Part shown: one piece after another, positions 36,003 through 47,478 of the stretch | How positions within the stretch are numbered: position 1 is the stretch's first letter | Layout of the letters: each line of letters begins with the position of its first letter | Program-made: the position numbers and the translations under genes | The notes under the pieces: generated by a model | Told to the model about the DNA's origin: nothing | Databases searched by the model: none | What the model saw: the letters and a program-made list of their open reading frames with translations, nothing else | Source: Thelephora terrestris | Taxonomy: Eukaryota; Basidiomycota; Agaricomycetes; Thelephorales; Thelephoraceae | NCBI GenBank assembly: GCA_015956445.1 | Contig: WIUZ02000007.1 | Span: 1,240,001 to 1,304,000, forward strand | Direction of reading: 5' to 3' | DNA length: 64,000 nucleotides

Positions 36003-37298
36003 CTAGGACGGAAGGGGGACGATCAGAATGGACAAGAATGGGCACATGGCACAAAGATAACGCACCACAGTGGTGTTGTGCATTACAACGTCAGATTCGG
36101 TGTCATCACTAAGGATCGAACACCCGTCGTCGTCGCTATCATTGTCAAATATACTCGACGCAGTGTCCGATTCTGAGTCCGAGTCCGAGTCTTGCTCTGA
36201 GTCATAGTGCGCCTCAAGCGACGGCCCATCACCGTCGTACCCTCCTCTACCGAGTTCGTGCGGACCCGCGGCGGCTTTTATGATCCTGGGGATTCCTAAC
36301 CTCTTGCGCACGGTATAATACCGGATGAAGACGCATTGGTTGTACTCATCTGCAACGGTCCTTGCATTGCCGTCATTGGAGGATGCCAGTTCCGTGGCTT
36401 GTACAGAGGAGGGAGGGCATCGCAGTTGGGGGCCGTGATTGGTATAAACCAATCCCGTTTTTTGCCACGTCCCCCAATCAGTGGCCCCAGGAGCAGAAGT
36501 TGTGAACTGACATTCGAGGTCGTCGTCGCCATTCGAATAACACATCATCGCGAAATCCCTGGTCCTGTCTACACCAGTGATAAGAACTGGATTGACGTCA
36601 CCGTGTCCTGTCTCGCGGGCGAACGTTACCCAGGAGTCGTAATGTTCTTTTGCGTATTTCTCGAAGGTGCCCGTTCGTTGTATGTCCTCTCTATACGTCG
36701 AGTATTTGGTCAGGAGGGCAGCACCTTGTCCCCCCGTGAGCCGGAAGGAAGTAACGGAAGTGGATCCCATCCTGAAGGTCATGTTTGATGTTCCGAAGGC
36801 TACAAGCACAATGGAACGAACTTACTGAGGAGATGGCGGGGGTGAGGACGCGGGGGTTGAAGAAACTTCTGAGGGCGTAGAATGCACTCGAGTTTCTCGG
36901 ACGTCTTTCGTGCAAAGAGCGCCAGCCGCTAAGGGTGCGCCTTTGACAATTTTCCCAACATCTAGCCGCTTGAAGGTTCGAGGGACATCGGAGCCTAGCC
37001 TTCTTTCGCCCAGCGGGAGGCCAGCAGAAAACAGTAAGTGGAAACAACCTGTACGGATATAGCCCACATCTCCTGGCTCAATACGTTCAGAGTCTGCTAC
37101 CGGGGAGGGATCCCTGGCGATTACACACACTCGAGTCAGTTAGGGCGCAATACGAAGGAAAGCTGGGCGACGAACCACAAGGCATGCCCAGAGTTGAATT
37201 CGGACAATTCGCTATGGAAGGTTAACCACGAGTCTGAGGAGGACCACTACTAGAACTTACTGGTTATACAGGTCCCAGTGCGGTCGTTTGGAGGCCAT
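36003..37298 (-). CDS. uncharacterised Agaricomycete protein with GDVG-type N-terminal module
   Basis: Exons 37261-37298, 36826-37113 and 36003-36771 join in phase to 364 aa (MASKRPHWDLYNQ at the start). Exon 2 holds ERIEPGDVGYIRTGCFHLLF and SAGLPLGERRLGSDVP, a module I recall from many mushroom proteins of unknown function. Exon 3 continues with LTGGQGAALLTKYSTYREDI and TGHGDVNPVLITGVDRTRDF. Near the C-terminus is an acidic serine-aspartate run (DSEQDSDSDSESD). The 147-nt gap between exons 1 and 2 might hide a further small exon (a NSGHALWF stretch is readable there), but its phase does not fit. No catalytic motif is seen. It lies among kinase-related genes; a signalling or recognition role would be a guess. 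Confidence 0.6.
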
Positions 37299-37507
37299 AT
37301 GGTGACGGTCGGTGGGAAGGGTGTGAGACCCGCATCAGGAAACTGCGCGTCGCTTTTATTGCCTTTCGTGATTGATTTGTCAGAAAGCAGAATAAGCCGC
37401 ACATAAACAGGCAGCCGTCTCGATGGCAAGCAGATTACAAAACAAAAAGCATACGGAGCACAAGTATGCAGAAGCATCAAAAAGCAGTGGAGTGACAGAA
37501 AACACTA

Positions 37508-37648
37508 CAGCTGTTTCGTGTTTGCGTTTCGAGAGGCCTATTCCTACAAGGTTAGGCCCCGCTTTTTTGTTTATGTTTTGATACTGGGGCTCGGCACTCC
37601 GGCATGACGCAGAGAATCATAATGGGCCTCTCGAAGCGCAAACAGCTG
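37508..37648. mobile_element. MITE, 141 bp, TA target site
   Basis: The ends are CAGCTGTTT(CGTGT)TTGCG.TTCGAGAGGCC and its inverse GGCCTCTCGAAGCGCAAACAGCTG; the left arm has a 5-bp insertion. TA stands on both sides (37506-37507 and 37649-37650). It has no coding capacity. TA duplication points to a Tc1/mariner or related transposase acting in trans. The equivalent DNA at 22655 begins with a single TA followed by the same ATACACTC, without the element. Confidence 0.75.
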
Positions 37649-37760
37649 TAATACACTCTTCTCCTCCGCGAACTCTGGGCAGACTAAGCCATGTCATACA
37701 CTACGAGCAGAACCACGCCAGGGAGAATCCCCTTTTCTCCTCCCACTCAGGCTCTCACCA
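37649..37760 (+). pseudogene. 5' tip of a second NRPS-like gene copy
   Basis: Matches the leader at 22655-22694 and the coding start at 29449-29530 (MSYTTSRTTPGRIP against MTHTTSRTMPERIP, then PPTQALT). Homology stops at about 37760 and the following DNA has nothing of the adenylation domain. A fragment of about 25 codons plus leader. It shows the site before the CACTA-like insertion. Confidence 0.7.
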
Positions 37761-39282
37761 AGTCCAGGGACCGTTCATTCTCAATCTTCATGAAATCCTC
37801 CAGTCGCATGATTCCTCTCAAACACGCATTGCATACGAACTCTTGCGGTACATTGCGTCGGTCAGGATGCCAAGTTCCCGCCCCTTTCGTTCCCGGAAAG
37901 ATCCCGAGAACTCGAGTATCTCCAACGTTATCACTTAGCCCCACGCACTCGGGCGGTGAGAGTTCTCACCGATCCTAGCAACCTTCACACGCCGAACTCT
38001 GCAAGGACTTGCCCAGGCGGATTACAACGTTGTGCACGCTCCTTGGTGATGATGATTCGTCTCGAAACAGATGTCGGAGATCTCCGTAGAACAACCCCCC
38101 CCCCCCCCCCCCCCCCGGTCCTCGTCCACAGCATTCTTCAAGATGAGTCCAAAGGAAACACATCATTTCAAATCCTTTCCCAATACTTCTTCGGTCACAT
38201 CCGTCCTCAGCCAATAGTCCACTTCTATCAGCTGCCTGAAGCGTTGACCAGTGCACCAATGGCGCTGGAAGAACGGGATTCAGAGTTTCTAAAGCTGGTA
38301 ACTTACATCTTGTCGATTCGCCGCGAGCCGAGGGACGTCGGCGACGCGGGCCTCATTTGCGTCCTCAGCCAACAACAACGACCGCACCAAACCACTGAAG
38401 CTGGACCTCGCCGGTATGACGAGAGATTAAGTAATCGCCAAAGATCTGGATTCAGATGGGCCCGTCATGATCACCAAATCAAAGAATTCAAAGTACACTG
38501 AGGGAACACGAACCTGTACACAACGCCGGAGGGGGCCTCGGGGAACGGCCGTACAGAAGTTGGCGCGCACTGACCGTACTTGGCGGTCCGGGTGCCGAAG
38601 TCCCCGCAAGGGCGTGACGTGTGACATACAGCAAGTGCCAGTGATGCTCGAGCGTCGAGACGTCCAAGCACAACACGTGTTGCAAACGGTCAAACCTAAA
38701 AAACATGCTGCTTGTTTGGGCGGTACTTTTGACAGTTTGGAGGATAATCATCAAAAATCAGATCCGGATTGCGCAACAAACATGGGATGACTACGCCGTT
38801 CCAAGTCACCAGCGCCAACGGGTCACTCGCCTGGTAGCCGGTAGAGGTCGCAAACGGCCAAAATGTCGTATTCCCCTCAAATATCCGGAGGGGGGTGGGG
38901 CCACGAAACTAGCCGCCTCTCGGAGCCTCCTTTAACGAAAGAAGGGGGGAAGAGTGTAATCTTTTGGAGGTCCTGTAACGAGAGCTCCTGGTCCTTAGCA
39001 TAGTGCAGTGGTCGCTGTAAGTTTCCGGCTCCAAGGCTTTTGGGCTCCGAATTGTGCCACGTATTACTGTTTTTAGGAATCCAAATTCCCGAGCGCCATT
39101 CGATGCGTAATAAGTAGTGGGATCAACACATGCGGTCAACGAGGAAACCTCCAAGGCACGCCTCTTCTTAGGGCGTTATGTTATGACAGTTTGGAGGATG
39201 ATCCAAGTAAAGAATTGCATTCGGGTTTGTACAAGAAATACATGAGGGGTTGACTGACACGATGGTACACGTACGTCGGCAG
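37761..39282. other. no recognisable gene
   Basis: Only short unsupported frames. It includes a homopolymer of 22 C at 38095-38116. Confidence 0.45.
38095..38116 (+). repeat. poly-C homopolymer, 22 bases
   Basis: Unbroken run of C. It is likely to be length-variable or miscounted in the assembly. Confidence 0.9.
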
Positions 39283-40313
39283 TTACTCAGTTTGGGCCGA
39301 TATTCTTACACAGTGGTCGATCACAAAGAGTTGGGGCTGAAACGACCCTCGGGAGACCGATTCGAGCCTCGCCAGGTACATGTTTTCGAGCAGCATGAAC
39401 CCCTCTCCGATTTCCCAACGTCCGTCGGTAGACGCGTCCATGATGTGCGAATTCTGCGGTTCGGTTTTAGCCAACGCCCGAGTTCGATTTCCGAACCGCG
39501 ACCCTAACTTACTCTCATGGAGTCCAAGTATTGTTTGAGCTTCTTTGCGACGCGGTGCGCGAGCTTGGAGCGGGTTATCGGGGAACGTTCCTTGTTCCAG
39601 TACGTAGTAAATATCTCCCGTGACAATCAACGCATGCCTAGCAAGGTGGTATGATCATCCTTACCTGTGGTGACTTGTTTCGAGGATAACCGTGGAACTT
39701 GGAGCAGATTTGTCGGTTCGTTCACGACGTAGAGCGAAGTTAACGTACCAGGAAACGGCAACAGATAGCCATTCTAGCATCTTGCAATACCAAGTCATCC
39801 CTTCCCTCGAGACCCGCGAATTGGTTGTGATAAGCGTCACCCATGTTCACTCCTGGAGAATCGGGCACCTGGAACATGATGGGTTCCGACGGAGTAAAAT
39901 CCCACTGCTTGAGTCCACAAGTGTAAGGCCTCTGTGGTATCTCGTACAACTTAGGAGGGGCGTCGAATGTCAAGGGTTGAGGGGAAGGTAGGGGCGGCGG
40001 CGATGAAGAAATGGATAAGGGGTAAGCGGTGCAGATTCTTTCCCAATCCTCGGCGTTGGTGGATAGCACGCCTAGCTGAGTTTCCGTGGGGAGTGGTTCG
40101 CCCATGTAGGGGAGGTCGAGTGCAGTGGAGAAAGGAGCCGAATCAAGGGTGTCGAAGGAAAGGGCCATCTCCTCGGGGGAAATATCGAACAACATGCAGA
40201 AATACTGCGCTCTGAGGACGGAAGGCAAGTGAATAAATGGTTAGGACACTCACCATAAGCCATTCGAAGAGAGTGTAGTTGTCAGTGCTTTCAGAGGCTT
40301 GTCCGGAGTCCAT
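39283..40313 (-). CDS. uncharacterised 265-aa protein sharing the kinase gene's C-terminal module
   Basis: Five exons (40254-40313, 39749-40204, 39665-39697, 39513-39590, 39283-39453), all introns in phase 0, give 265 aa with consensus-like splice sites (GTGAGT, GTACGT, GTAAGG, GTAAGT). Order: MDSGQASESTDNYTLFEWLM, a proline/serine linker, VNMGDAYHNQFAGLEGRDD, a tiny exon FHGYPRNKSPQ, ERSPITRSKLAHRVAKKLKQ, then YLARLESVSRGSFQPQLF. The same order (RDDPMF, short exon, GPITRQRLGHDVAKIIKRHL, YLVRLHQVSPASWQPELW) closes the kinase gene at 43705-46838. I recall this module from mushroom genomes but cannot name it. The R/K-rich amphipathic helix and the SWQPE-type motif suggest a binding module; no catalytic residues are seen. 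Confidence 0.7.
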
Positions 40314-41830
40314 CGTTGTACGTTCGACTTTGCGGTTGCGATACCAGTGTCCATCCGAATGGTGAATTTATATCTGTCAAATCCCGCACTCTGCCGCCCT
40401 TCGCTTTATGCTTGTTGGGCTTTCAAACAAGCCGCAACCTCCTTGAGAACCCTAATAGAACTCATGGTCCAGAAACCGACGCAAAGCGCGCGGTTCGATT
40501 AGGTGAGCGTCGGCAGACCCAACCAGCCGTCGAACCATGCAATTGATCAGAGAACTGGGTGTCTGGGGGTATGAGGCACGTCCTCGGTAAAGACCAGGCC
40601 TCAGATCCGCTGCGCCTCCGAGGCTCCCACGATCCCGGGTGATCCGGAGAGTTCGGGAACGTCCGAGTGACGAAATATGGCGGACAGGGGCAACTGGGGC
40701 TGCACACAGCGAACGCTTGGCAGCGGACGGTCCGCACTCAATCCCGGCATCTCGTAATCCTAGCATCTCATACCCTGGCTTTGAGAGTGCTGGGAGCCGG
40801 GCCAGATTTTTCGAAGCAGAGTGGAACTCAAAATGCAAGCGTTGGTCGATACATTAAACCACGCTTGGGTGCACGACATTTTTTGAGTTTGAGGCAAGAG
40901 AGAGAGACAGTTTAGAGAGGTGAAGATCTACCCGCAGATGAACTAGTGGCAGAGGTGGTCGGCCGCCAGGTCCCTGGACCACGGAACAGGGGGAGGGCTC
41001 AGGACAGGAGCTAGAAGGGGGCGATGGAGGAAAGGCAAAAGGGAGAGATAACCGACTTTTACGCTCCCGCTATTTATGCATTCTATAAAAACCCTACATT
41101 CTGTGACACTGTCGGAGATCAATATCTCGTGCGAGTAAAGGAAAAAAATCAGATGATTGTAAAATGGAACGTGGGCGCCAGCTTCGCAGAAACACCATAT
41201 TTGCGTGACATCTACACAACGAAAATGGGTTGCCTGAATGTAGTGTAATTTTTCCCTGGATACTGGGCGAGGTCCCCAGCCTGGCCCCAGTGTATCTCAA
41301 GGCGTCCAGTATTTACATCACTCCCCTCGGGGTAAGATCATACAGTTTGGATCGTGAACCCTTCATTAAGCAGAACCATTCATCACGTGCAACCGGTGCG
41401 ATATGCCCCAAGGATACGCCCCATCACACCCCACTTCATACCGGGAATCTGCCAGCGGCATCGAAAGCACAGTAGACGTTGTAGCCTGGCTACCGGATAT
41501 TAGTTGAGACTGGAAGTCGAAGGACCTAATGGAAAGTCTTGGAAAAAATACCGAGGGAGAGGGTTAGTCGATGCAAACAATGCATACATGTCCGCCTCCC
41601 AGCACGGACGTGGCGCAGCGCTTTCGTAGCAACGTCCATAAGTCGTCAATAGCGCCACATCGATAACTAGATCCCGCGGAAACACCCAAGGGGAGGAAGG
41701 CAATACGGATGAGTTAACAGTGTGACACCCGTGAATCGTGACAACTTGCCATTTTCCGCTGGAGAGATGCGCTCCGATTTATCTTTTGGCGTTGGGTTCA
41801 CCCCATCAGGTGCGGATCCTCCTCGCGGGC
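40314..41830. other. no recognisable gene
   Basis: Overlapping short frames on both strands without family resemblance or a splice chain. I find no repeats here beyond low-level similarity. Confidence 0.4.
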
Positions 41831-41920
41831 CGAGAACCCGCCGATACCGAATCTCCGGTTGCCAAGAGGCCTTGGAGACACGAACGAACCAGGCCGATAC
41901 TTTGTTCTCGTGGTGCATGT
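41831..41920 (-). pseudogene. fragment of the SWQPE-type C-terminal module
   Basis: A - strand stretch reads AWFVRVSKASWQPEIRYR, matching the last motif of the kinase gene (VRLHQVSPASWQPELW) and of the 265-aa protein. Nothing upstream or downstream extends it convincingly, so it is treated as an isolated fragment. Confidence 0.45.
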
Positions 41921-42039
41921 CGACCTATCGCGGCGTCTCAGTGAGGGAGGCCCTCAACCGCTCGTTCTCCGTACCTTCAACACTTCGATATAACACTTCA
42001 TACGCTTTGCAACCTCAAGTGCAAGCTTGCTAGTTCTTG

Positions 42040-43976
42040 GGTTATAGTCCTTGTGGTCTGTTGCAACTGTCTTGTCTAAGAGTTTCAGACTACTAAACCA
42101 AATAAAGGAGGAATATCTCGCACCTGATACGGATTGAAGAGGTGGGCAATCGGAGAGTTGAGAAATGAAACCAGAACCTCATAAGACTTGCATGCATTTA
42201 TCCCGATCCGGTTTCCTTCAAACGGGAGAGATGTGGTTGAAGTCCGATGCACTGCGTATAACGCGTACCCAGTTTGGCCGTAGCGGAGGTGTAAATATCT
42301 CACCCGTTTTTTCCCCTCTGCATAGCGCGGACTCGCCCCGATCGCTGCCGCCATCGAGAGAGAGAGAGCGTCCCGTCATCTTTCCCATTTAGCCCTGTAT
42401 GTTCCCCTGTGAGTTGACGAGGGAGATCCTGGGGGTTTTGTTTGTAAAAAGCGATAAATTCTCTGTGGGTGAAATCTCCCGGAGTCCCGAGGTTTGAGCT
42501 TCCTGTGGGCTTATAAGCGAGTCAACTCATTTGCCTACAGACGTGAAAGAAATTAAACTGGTAGGGCTGATGGCAGACCTATGGCTCACCGGAGGTTGAT
42601 AACAATGGGATAGGGCGCACGCGGGGGATGGGGTCCAGAGGGACACCCGGAGCGGGCATGCGTACCAAAATTTCTCTCTTGGCATTATCGGTGGCCGTAA
42701 GATATGGGGGAAATTTTTCTGGAGGCCTTCGAAGTTTGAAACAAAGCCAGTATGGGTGACGGTGGACGGGGGTGAGTGAACAAGATTTTACAGAGGCTTG
42801 CCGCTTGCGGAGGCGGGACGATTACGCGGGAACGCGCATCTGGAATTGCCTGGAGTCTTAAAAAGCTCTCATAATTCGCATTGGTCGCTCGAGACCGCCA
42901 TAGCTGAGACGCCAGGTTCGCGTTCATGTGGGGGTCGCAAAAGCGGCGCTGGATTAACGAGGGTTTGGGTGAAGCGAGTCTCGGCTGTTGCCGCGATAGG
43001 CTCAACTTGAACACCACGAAGAGATGCAACATATCGAAAGAGTGAATCGGGTGTCCGATGCATCATCTAACACTTCCGTGACCTCGAGTAGTCGATACGA
43101 CAAGAACCGCGGGGGTCACTCTCGGAATTGGTAGTTCACATGTTGACGAAACCACCGAATCACATCCCTTTCTCACGTTCACCAATCCACAGAGCGCTGG
43201 GCGGAGAGCAACACAGGATCGCCCCAGGACGTTCCGCGATATTGTTTCGCCTGACCTTGCCAGAACCCCTCCCGGAACAGTCGTTCTTGTTCGTACGGCT
43301 CTCTTCTAATGTACTTTTCCTTATCACGGACGCTTCTGACGGAATACCAGGGCAATTGCGGTAAACGTTTCCCAAAAATCGGACCTGTGCTCTTGATCTG
43401 TTCGTTTTTTGTTCCTTGTTCGTGGAGAAACTTTTTGAAGGCCGGGAACGCCCGGGTCACGAATGCTCTGACGGTGCCACATGTTCCGTGCGCAAAATCT
43501 GGTCGAAATGACCCTATACGATCGAAACACGAACGTGAGAGTGATCAACATAGTATGACATGGAGTATCATGGCTGTAGTACGTGGGCTGGAATCTTTAC
43601 TTGAACAGTGCCTCCGGAAGTCTATAAATGCATAGAGTACGAAAGAAAGCTTTTCATTCCATACTATGAACGAAAATGAACCCTCGGAACCTAGGGACTA
43701 CTCTCTAAATGATTGTGGAAGCCTTGCGCCAGAGCTCCGGTTGCCAGGACGCGGGGGAGACCTGGTGAAGTCTTACAAGATACATATCTGTATAGGAAAC
43801 ATGGAACGGATCCCCCTTCCGAACACCGAGTCAGCCGAAGACGCATTTTAGTGACCTCGGTATTATCGTACCTCGAGATGTCGCTTGATGATCTTAGCGA
43901 CGTCGTGTCCCAATCTTTGCCTCGTGATTGGGCCCCGATTTTTCTTGTGGGTCATGGTCGGGATCTAATCCAGTGT
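42040..43976. repeat. segmental duplication, copy 1 (about 1.9 kb, direct)
   Basis: Aligns in the same orientation with about 61000-62924, roughly 90 percent identical by eye with small indels. The right part contains the last two exons of the kinase gene (43705-43964); the left part is its 3' flank. Both copies keep a matching - strand frame (RAFPAFKKFLHEQGTKNEQ here, at about 43390-43460), which may be an unrecognised exon. The 3' flank is otherwise without a recognised gene. Confidence 0.75.
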
Positions 43977-46838
43977 TCAACACACAATCGGAATACGGAG
44001 AACGTCAGAACAACAGCACCTGTCTTGCCTTCGCCTTTTCGAGACCTGGTTTGTGTCCCGCAATCTGATATAACGGAAGGACTGAGCACCAACGTGAGCC
44101 GATTCGATAGATGTACGTACGTCGATCCTTAATGACACAGAAGCCCCGGCGCCCCCCTCCACGAACATTGGGTCGTCGCGGTCATCTAGGTGACTGTAGT
44201 TCATATTCATGGCGTCGGTAAGCCTAATCCCCTCAATTCCTTGTACAGTGAAATTGATGGGAGGCAGGGGCTTCCTGTTTCTCTGTTCGCTTTCGCAATA
44301 GTACTTGGTTTGATACACCGCCTCGAAGTCGGGGCGTCCCGAGGGTTTCAAAGAGTTCGCCTAGAATCCCGTGATCACCATTTACTACGGACGGGCGACA
44401 GTACCTTTTGGGGTGCCTACCGGAATGAATTCCAGGGTTTCGGGGTCCTGGGGTTTTTTCTCCCGCTTGGGTCTCTTCATGCCTCCCAGTCCTATCTCGT
44501 ATGGGGTTGGCAACTGCTCCCGCTTGTTTCCGTCTACGCCGGCTGAATGGGAAGGTGAATTGTCCGAGAGCCCCTCTTCATCGACCCCACGAAACCTCAT
44601 CGGCAATACCCAGCCCTGGTTGAAGGGCATTTGGGGTTCCGTTGAAGACCATTGCTCCCCAGGTTCATAATCCATCGGGGAGTCCAGCCTCTGGGGCGGG
44701 TGCTGATATTCAAAGTGGGACTTATCCGTTATGGTGCCATCCTGTGCTTGGTGAATGTAACTGATGAATTGTACCGGAGAAGGCTGCGGAATATCCGTTT
44801 GGGGGTACATCGCCTCGAAGTCGGGGCGTCCCAAGGGTTCGGAAGAGTCCGCCTAAAACTCCGTGGTCACCATTTACGAACAAGCGACGGTACCTTTTGG
44901 GGTGCCTACCGGAATGTATCCCGGGGTTTCAGGCTCGTCAAGATCCATCGGTGTTGCCTGAGTATGGTCGAAGCGCGCCTGGGGTACCGTGATAAGATGA
45001 GGGGATTGGGACGTTCCTTCGAAGCTTGAGAACCATCCCCATCGATCCTCCCCATCGTCGTAGTTCAGCCCCTGGGGCGGGTGCTGATATTCGAAGTGGG
45101 ACTTATCCGTTATGGTGCCATCCTGTGCTTGGTGAATGTAAGTGGTGAATTGTGCTGGCGAAGGCTGCGGAATATCCGTTTGGGGGTACAGGTGTAGTTT
45201 TGAATGTGAAACGGGATGATAAGGAGGCGGATTTGCGACGTCATCTAAAATCAGTCCTCGGGCCTCTATCTCTGGATCCCGGCCAGGAGGGGGATAAGAT
45301 GCGCCGACCGCTTGATCTTCCAACATGTCGCCCAGGGTCCCGGTGGTTGTGAGATGCTGAGAATCTGGGATAGCTGGAGGGTACTATAGGATGGCACGGT
45401 TAGTGTATGAGGAATGAATGGAAGGTGAACTCACACTTACGGGGACGGGGCAACTCTTCCACACGATGTCCATCCCAGGAGAAGATGGCACCGATAAATT
45501 TGAATAAGTATCCAAACACCGCAAAACGTCTCCAACACCCGGACGCTCGCCCGCTCGAGGTGTCCAACATCGTTCCAATATCGTCCACAAACCATCGGTG
45601 AACTCCACGCCGCGATCAGGAAGTTCACCGTTCAACACCTTAAGCATAACTGCCCAGTCCAGCTGGTCTTTATGGAAAGGGGGTTTTCCACTGATAGTTT
45701 CGTATATGACCATTCCGAGAGCATAACAGTCCGAAGGTACCGTTGGGCTGCTGGCATCCAATCCAAACTGTTGCGGATTGAGGAGCTCCGGACTCATCCA
45801 TCGGACTGTGCCACCCTGCGCATGTGAACTTGAATGAAATAGGCTTGCAGTGTTTGAGATGATCGTAAGAAAACCGAAGTCTGCCAGGAGGGCATTGCCA
45901 GTTTGGTCGATCAGTATGTTAGCCTGCACGGATGGCTAAGTAAGATGGGAAAACAGCTCTCTACATTGAAAACGTACCCCCTTTAAATCCCCATGAATCA
46001 TCCTCTGCTTATGAACGTAGATCAATCCCTTAGCAACGCCTCCAAGCTAGCCATCCGATTGTCAAAAAACTAAAAGTGAAGAGGGAGAGTGGAATTCAGA
46101 GCGAGACGCGTACCAGCTTTAGCCGATTTTTATCTGGGTTTTCTTTCACAAACTCGTTGATGTTACCGTTATTCATCCATTCCGATACCATGACAAAATG
46201 AGCCCCAGACGTGTTTACTCCTATCAGCGGCAGAACATGGGGGTGCTGGAGGGTCTTCCATGTTACGAACTCCTTGCAGAACATCTACACAGGGAGCTGT
46301 CAGCACTCATACACGCGGAAGCAGAGCACAGTAAATCACTCACAGCGAATACCTTCCTTAAATCACTCTTTGAGCAGGTCCTTATGACCTTCACAGCAAT
46401 CTCCTTCCCGCAGTGTTGTCTCTTATAAACGTCCGCATACCCACCTGAATATTCCGGGCCGCCGTCTCGGTCGTAGCAAATGAAAACCTCCAAAGATCTT
46501 GGAATAAGTTTGTGGTGGCCGCACGTTTTGTAAAGCTGTCTGAGACAATTCGCACGGGTCCTCGATGGGAGATCGAACCGACCTAATGTCTGGCTCATCG
46601 ATTGTGTTGATATGTACTCCGGTGGACACATCGATGACAATGTAGAACGTACCTCGTCTGCTGCATCGATAAAGGCTTGCGCGTCGTCCTTGCTGAGGCA
46701 ACGAATCGTGTCAGTCAAATCGCTACGCTCGAAGATTGTCTCAATCAATAGCGGGAGTCCATCAGGGGAACACTCGGATTTGATGAAACGGCGTAAGGCT
46801 GGAAGGCAAAATTTAGAGAGGAGTGATGAGTACCTCAT
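43705..46838 (-). CDS. TKL-like protein kinase with a duplicated C-terminal exon
   Basis: Eleven exons: 46653-46838, 46344-46589, 46114-46284, 45978-46046, 45441-45923, 44910-45383, 44421-44852, 44121-44360, 44020-44064, 43872-43964 and 43705-43815. All ten introns are phase 0; the sum is 849 aa. Kinase motifs in order: glycine loop YSGGYADVYKR, lysine EIAVKVIR, helix-C KEFVTWKTLQHPHVLPLIGV, hinge MVSEWMNNGNINEF, catalytic loop MIHGDLKGANILID (G in place of R in HRD), LADFGF, GGTVRWMSPELL, SDCYALGMVIYETISGKPPF, ERCWTPRAGERP. Two similar exons follow (both with YPQTDIPQPSP and FEYQHPPQ), then RDDPMF, GPITRQRLGHDVAKIIKRHL and SWQPELW. HGDLKG is usual for this mushroom kinase family. A further 5' exon may exist: the ATG at 46838 is the first in frame, but an upstream frame (to 47010) could not be joined in phase. 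Confidence 0.8.
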
Positions 46839-47476
46839 AAGATAGTTGGCAACGAAGGATCCTACCGATCTCGGATACGGGGTTCATGGCGGCGTCGCGG
46901 GAGTCAACGGGCGGGGATTCAGAGGGAGGTTGGCCCACGCCCTTGTTTCCGTTGCTGGGTGAGCTCAGGGCGTTAAGGGTGCCGAGCATCTTTGAGCCTC
47001 TGGCTTGCAACTCGTACTTTTGAGCTGGCAGCCACGCCTCGACCTCGAGTTTGATTTGAATGTGAGCTGGGCGATATCGATGATCGCAACTTAAGTTACC
47101 CGGAATTTTGCGCTAGGACTTGCCTCCGTATTGATTAAGGGAATCACTGGTCGCATGTTGCGAGTGCTCTTTTGGTTGCCGTATTCCTACTTATAAGTTA
47201 GAACCGTTCCAAACCACCGACGCTGGCACTCGCTCACATTAATGCTCCCAAACAGAGCACTGAGGGTCGTGCTACGCGACAGACCGTGCAGTCGCTCGAT
47301 TCTCACCTTTTTGGGGCTGAAGCTGGGCTGAACCTCTGAAACCGACGACACGGTTCCCGAGACCGGCCGGCCGCCGAGAAACATCACCAAACACAAAACG
47401 GAGGCCGTAGGCCATGCAGCTTGACGCTTATGTAAGATATCAAACGATCACCGACAGTCAACCGGAACCATTCAAA
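46839..47476. other. upstream region of the kinase gene
   Basis: A - strand frame at 46813-47010 (MQARGSKMLGTLNAL) could be a 5' exon but does not splice in phase. The rest shows no gene and ends at the TA that borders the palindromic element. Confidence 0.4.
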
Positions 47477-47478
47477 TA

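Noticed and set aside
40452-40838. 128-residue minus-strand frame
   Set aside because: Overlaps an equally long frame on the other strand; no motif, and no similarity to the neighbouring gene families.
46813-47010. Upstream coding exon of the kinase gene (MQARGSKMLG...)
   Set aside because: A good GTACTC donor exists, but joining it to the next acceptor breaks the frame, so it was left out of the model.
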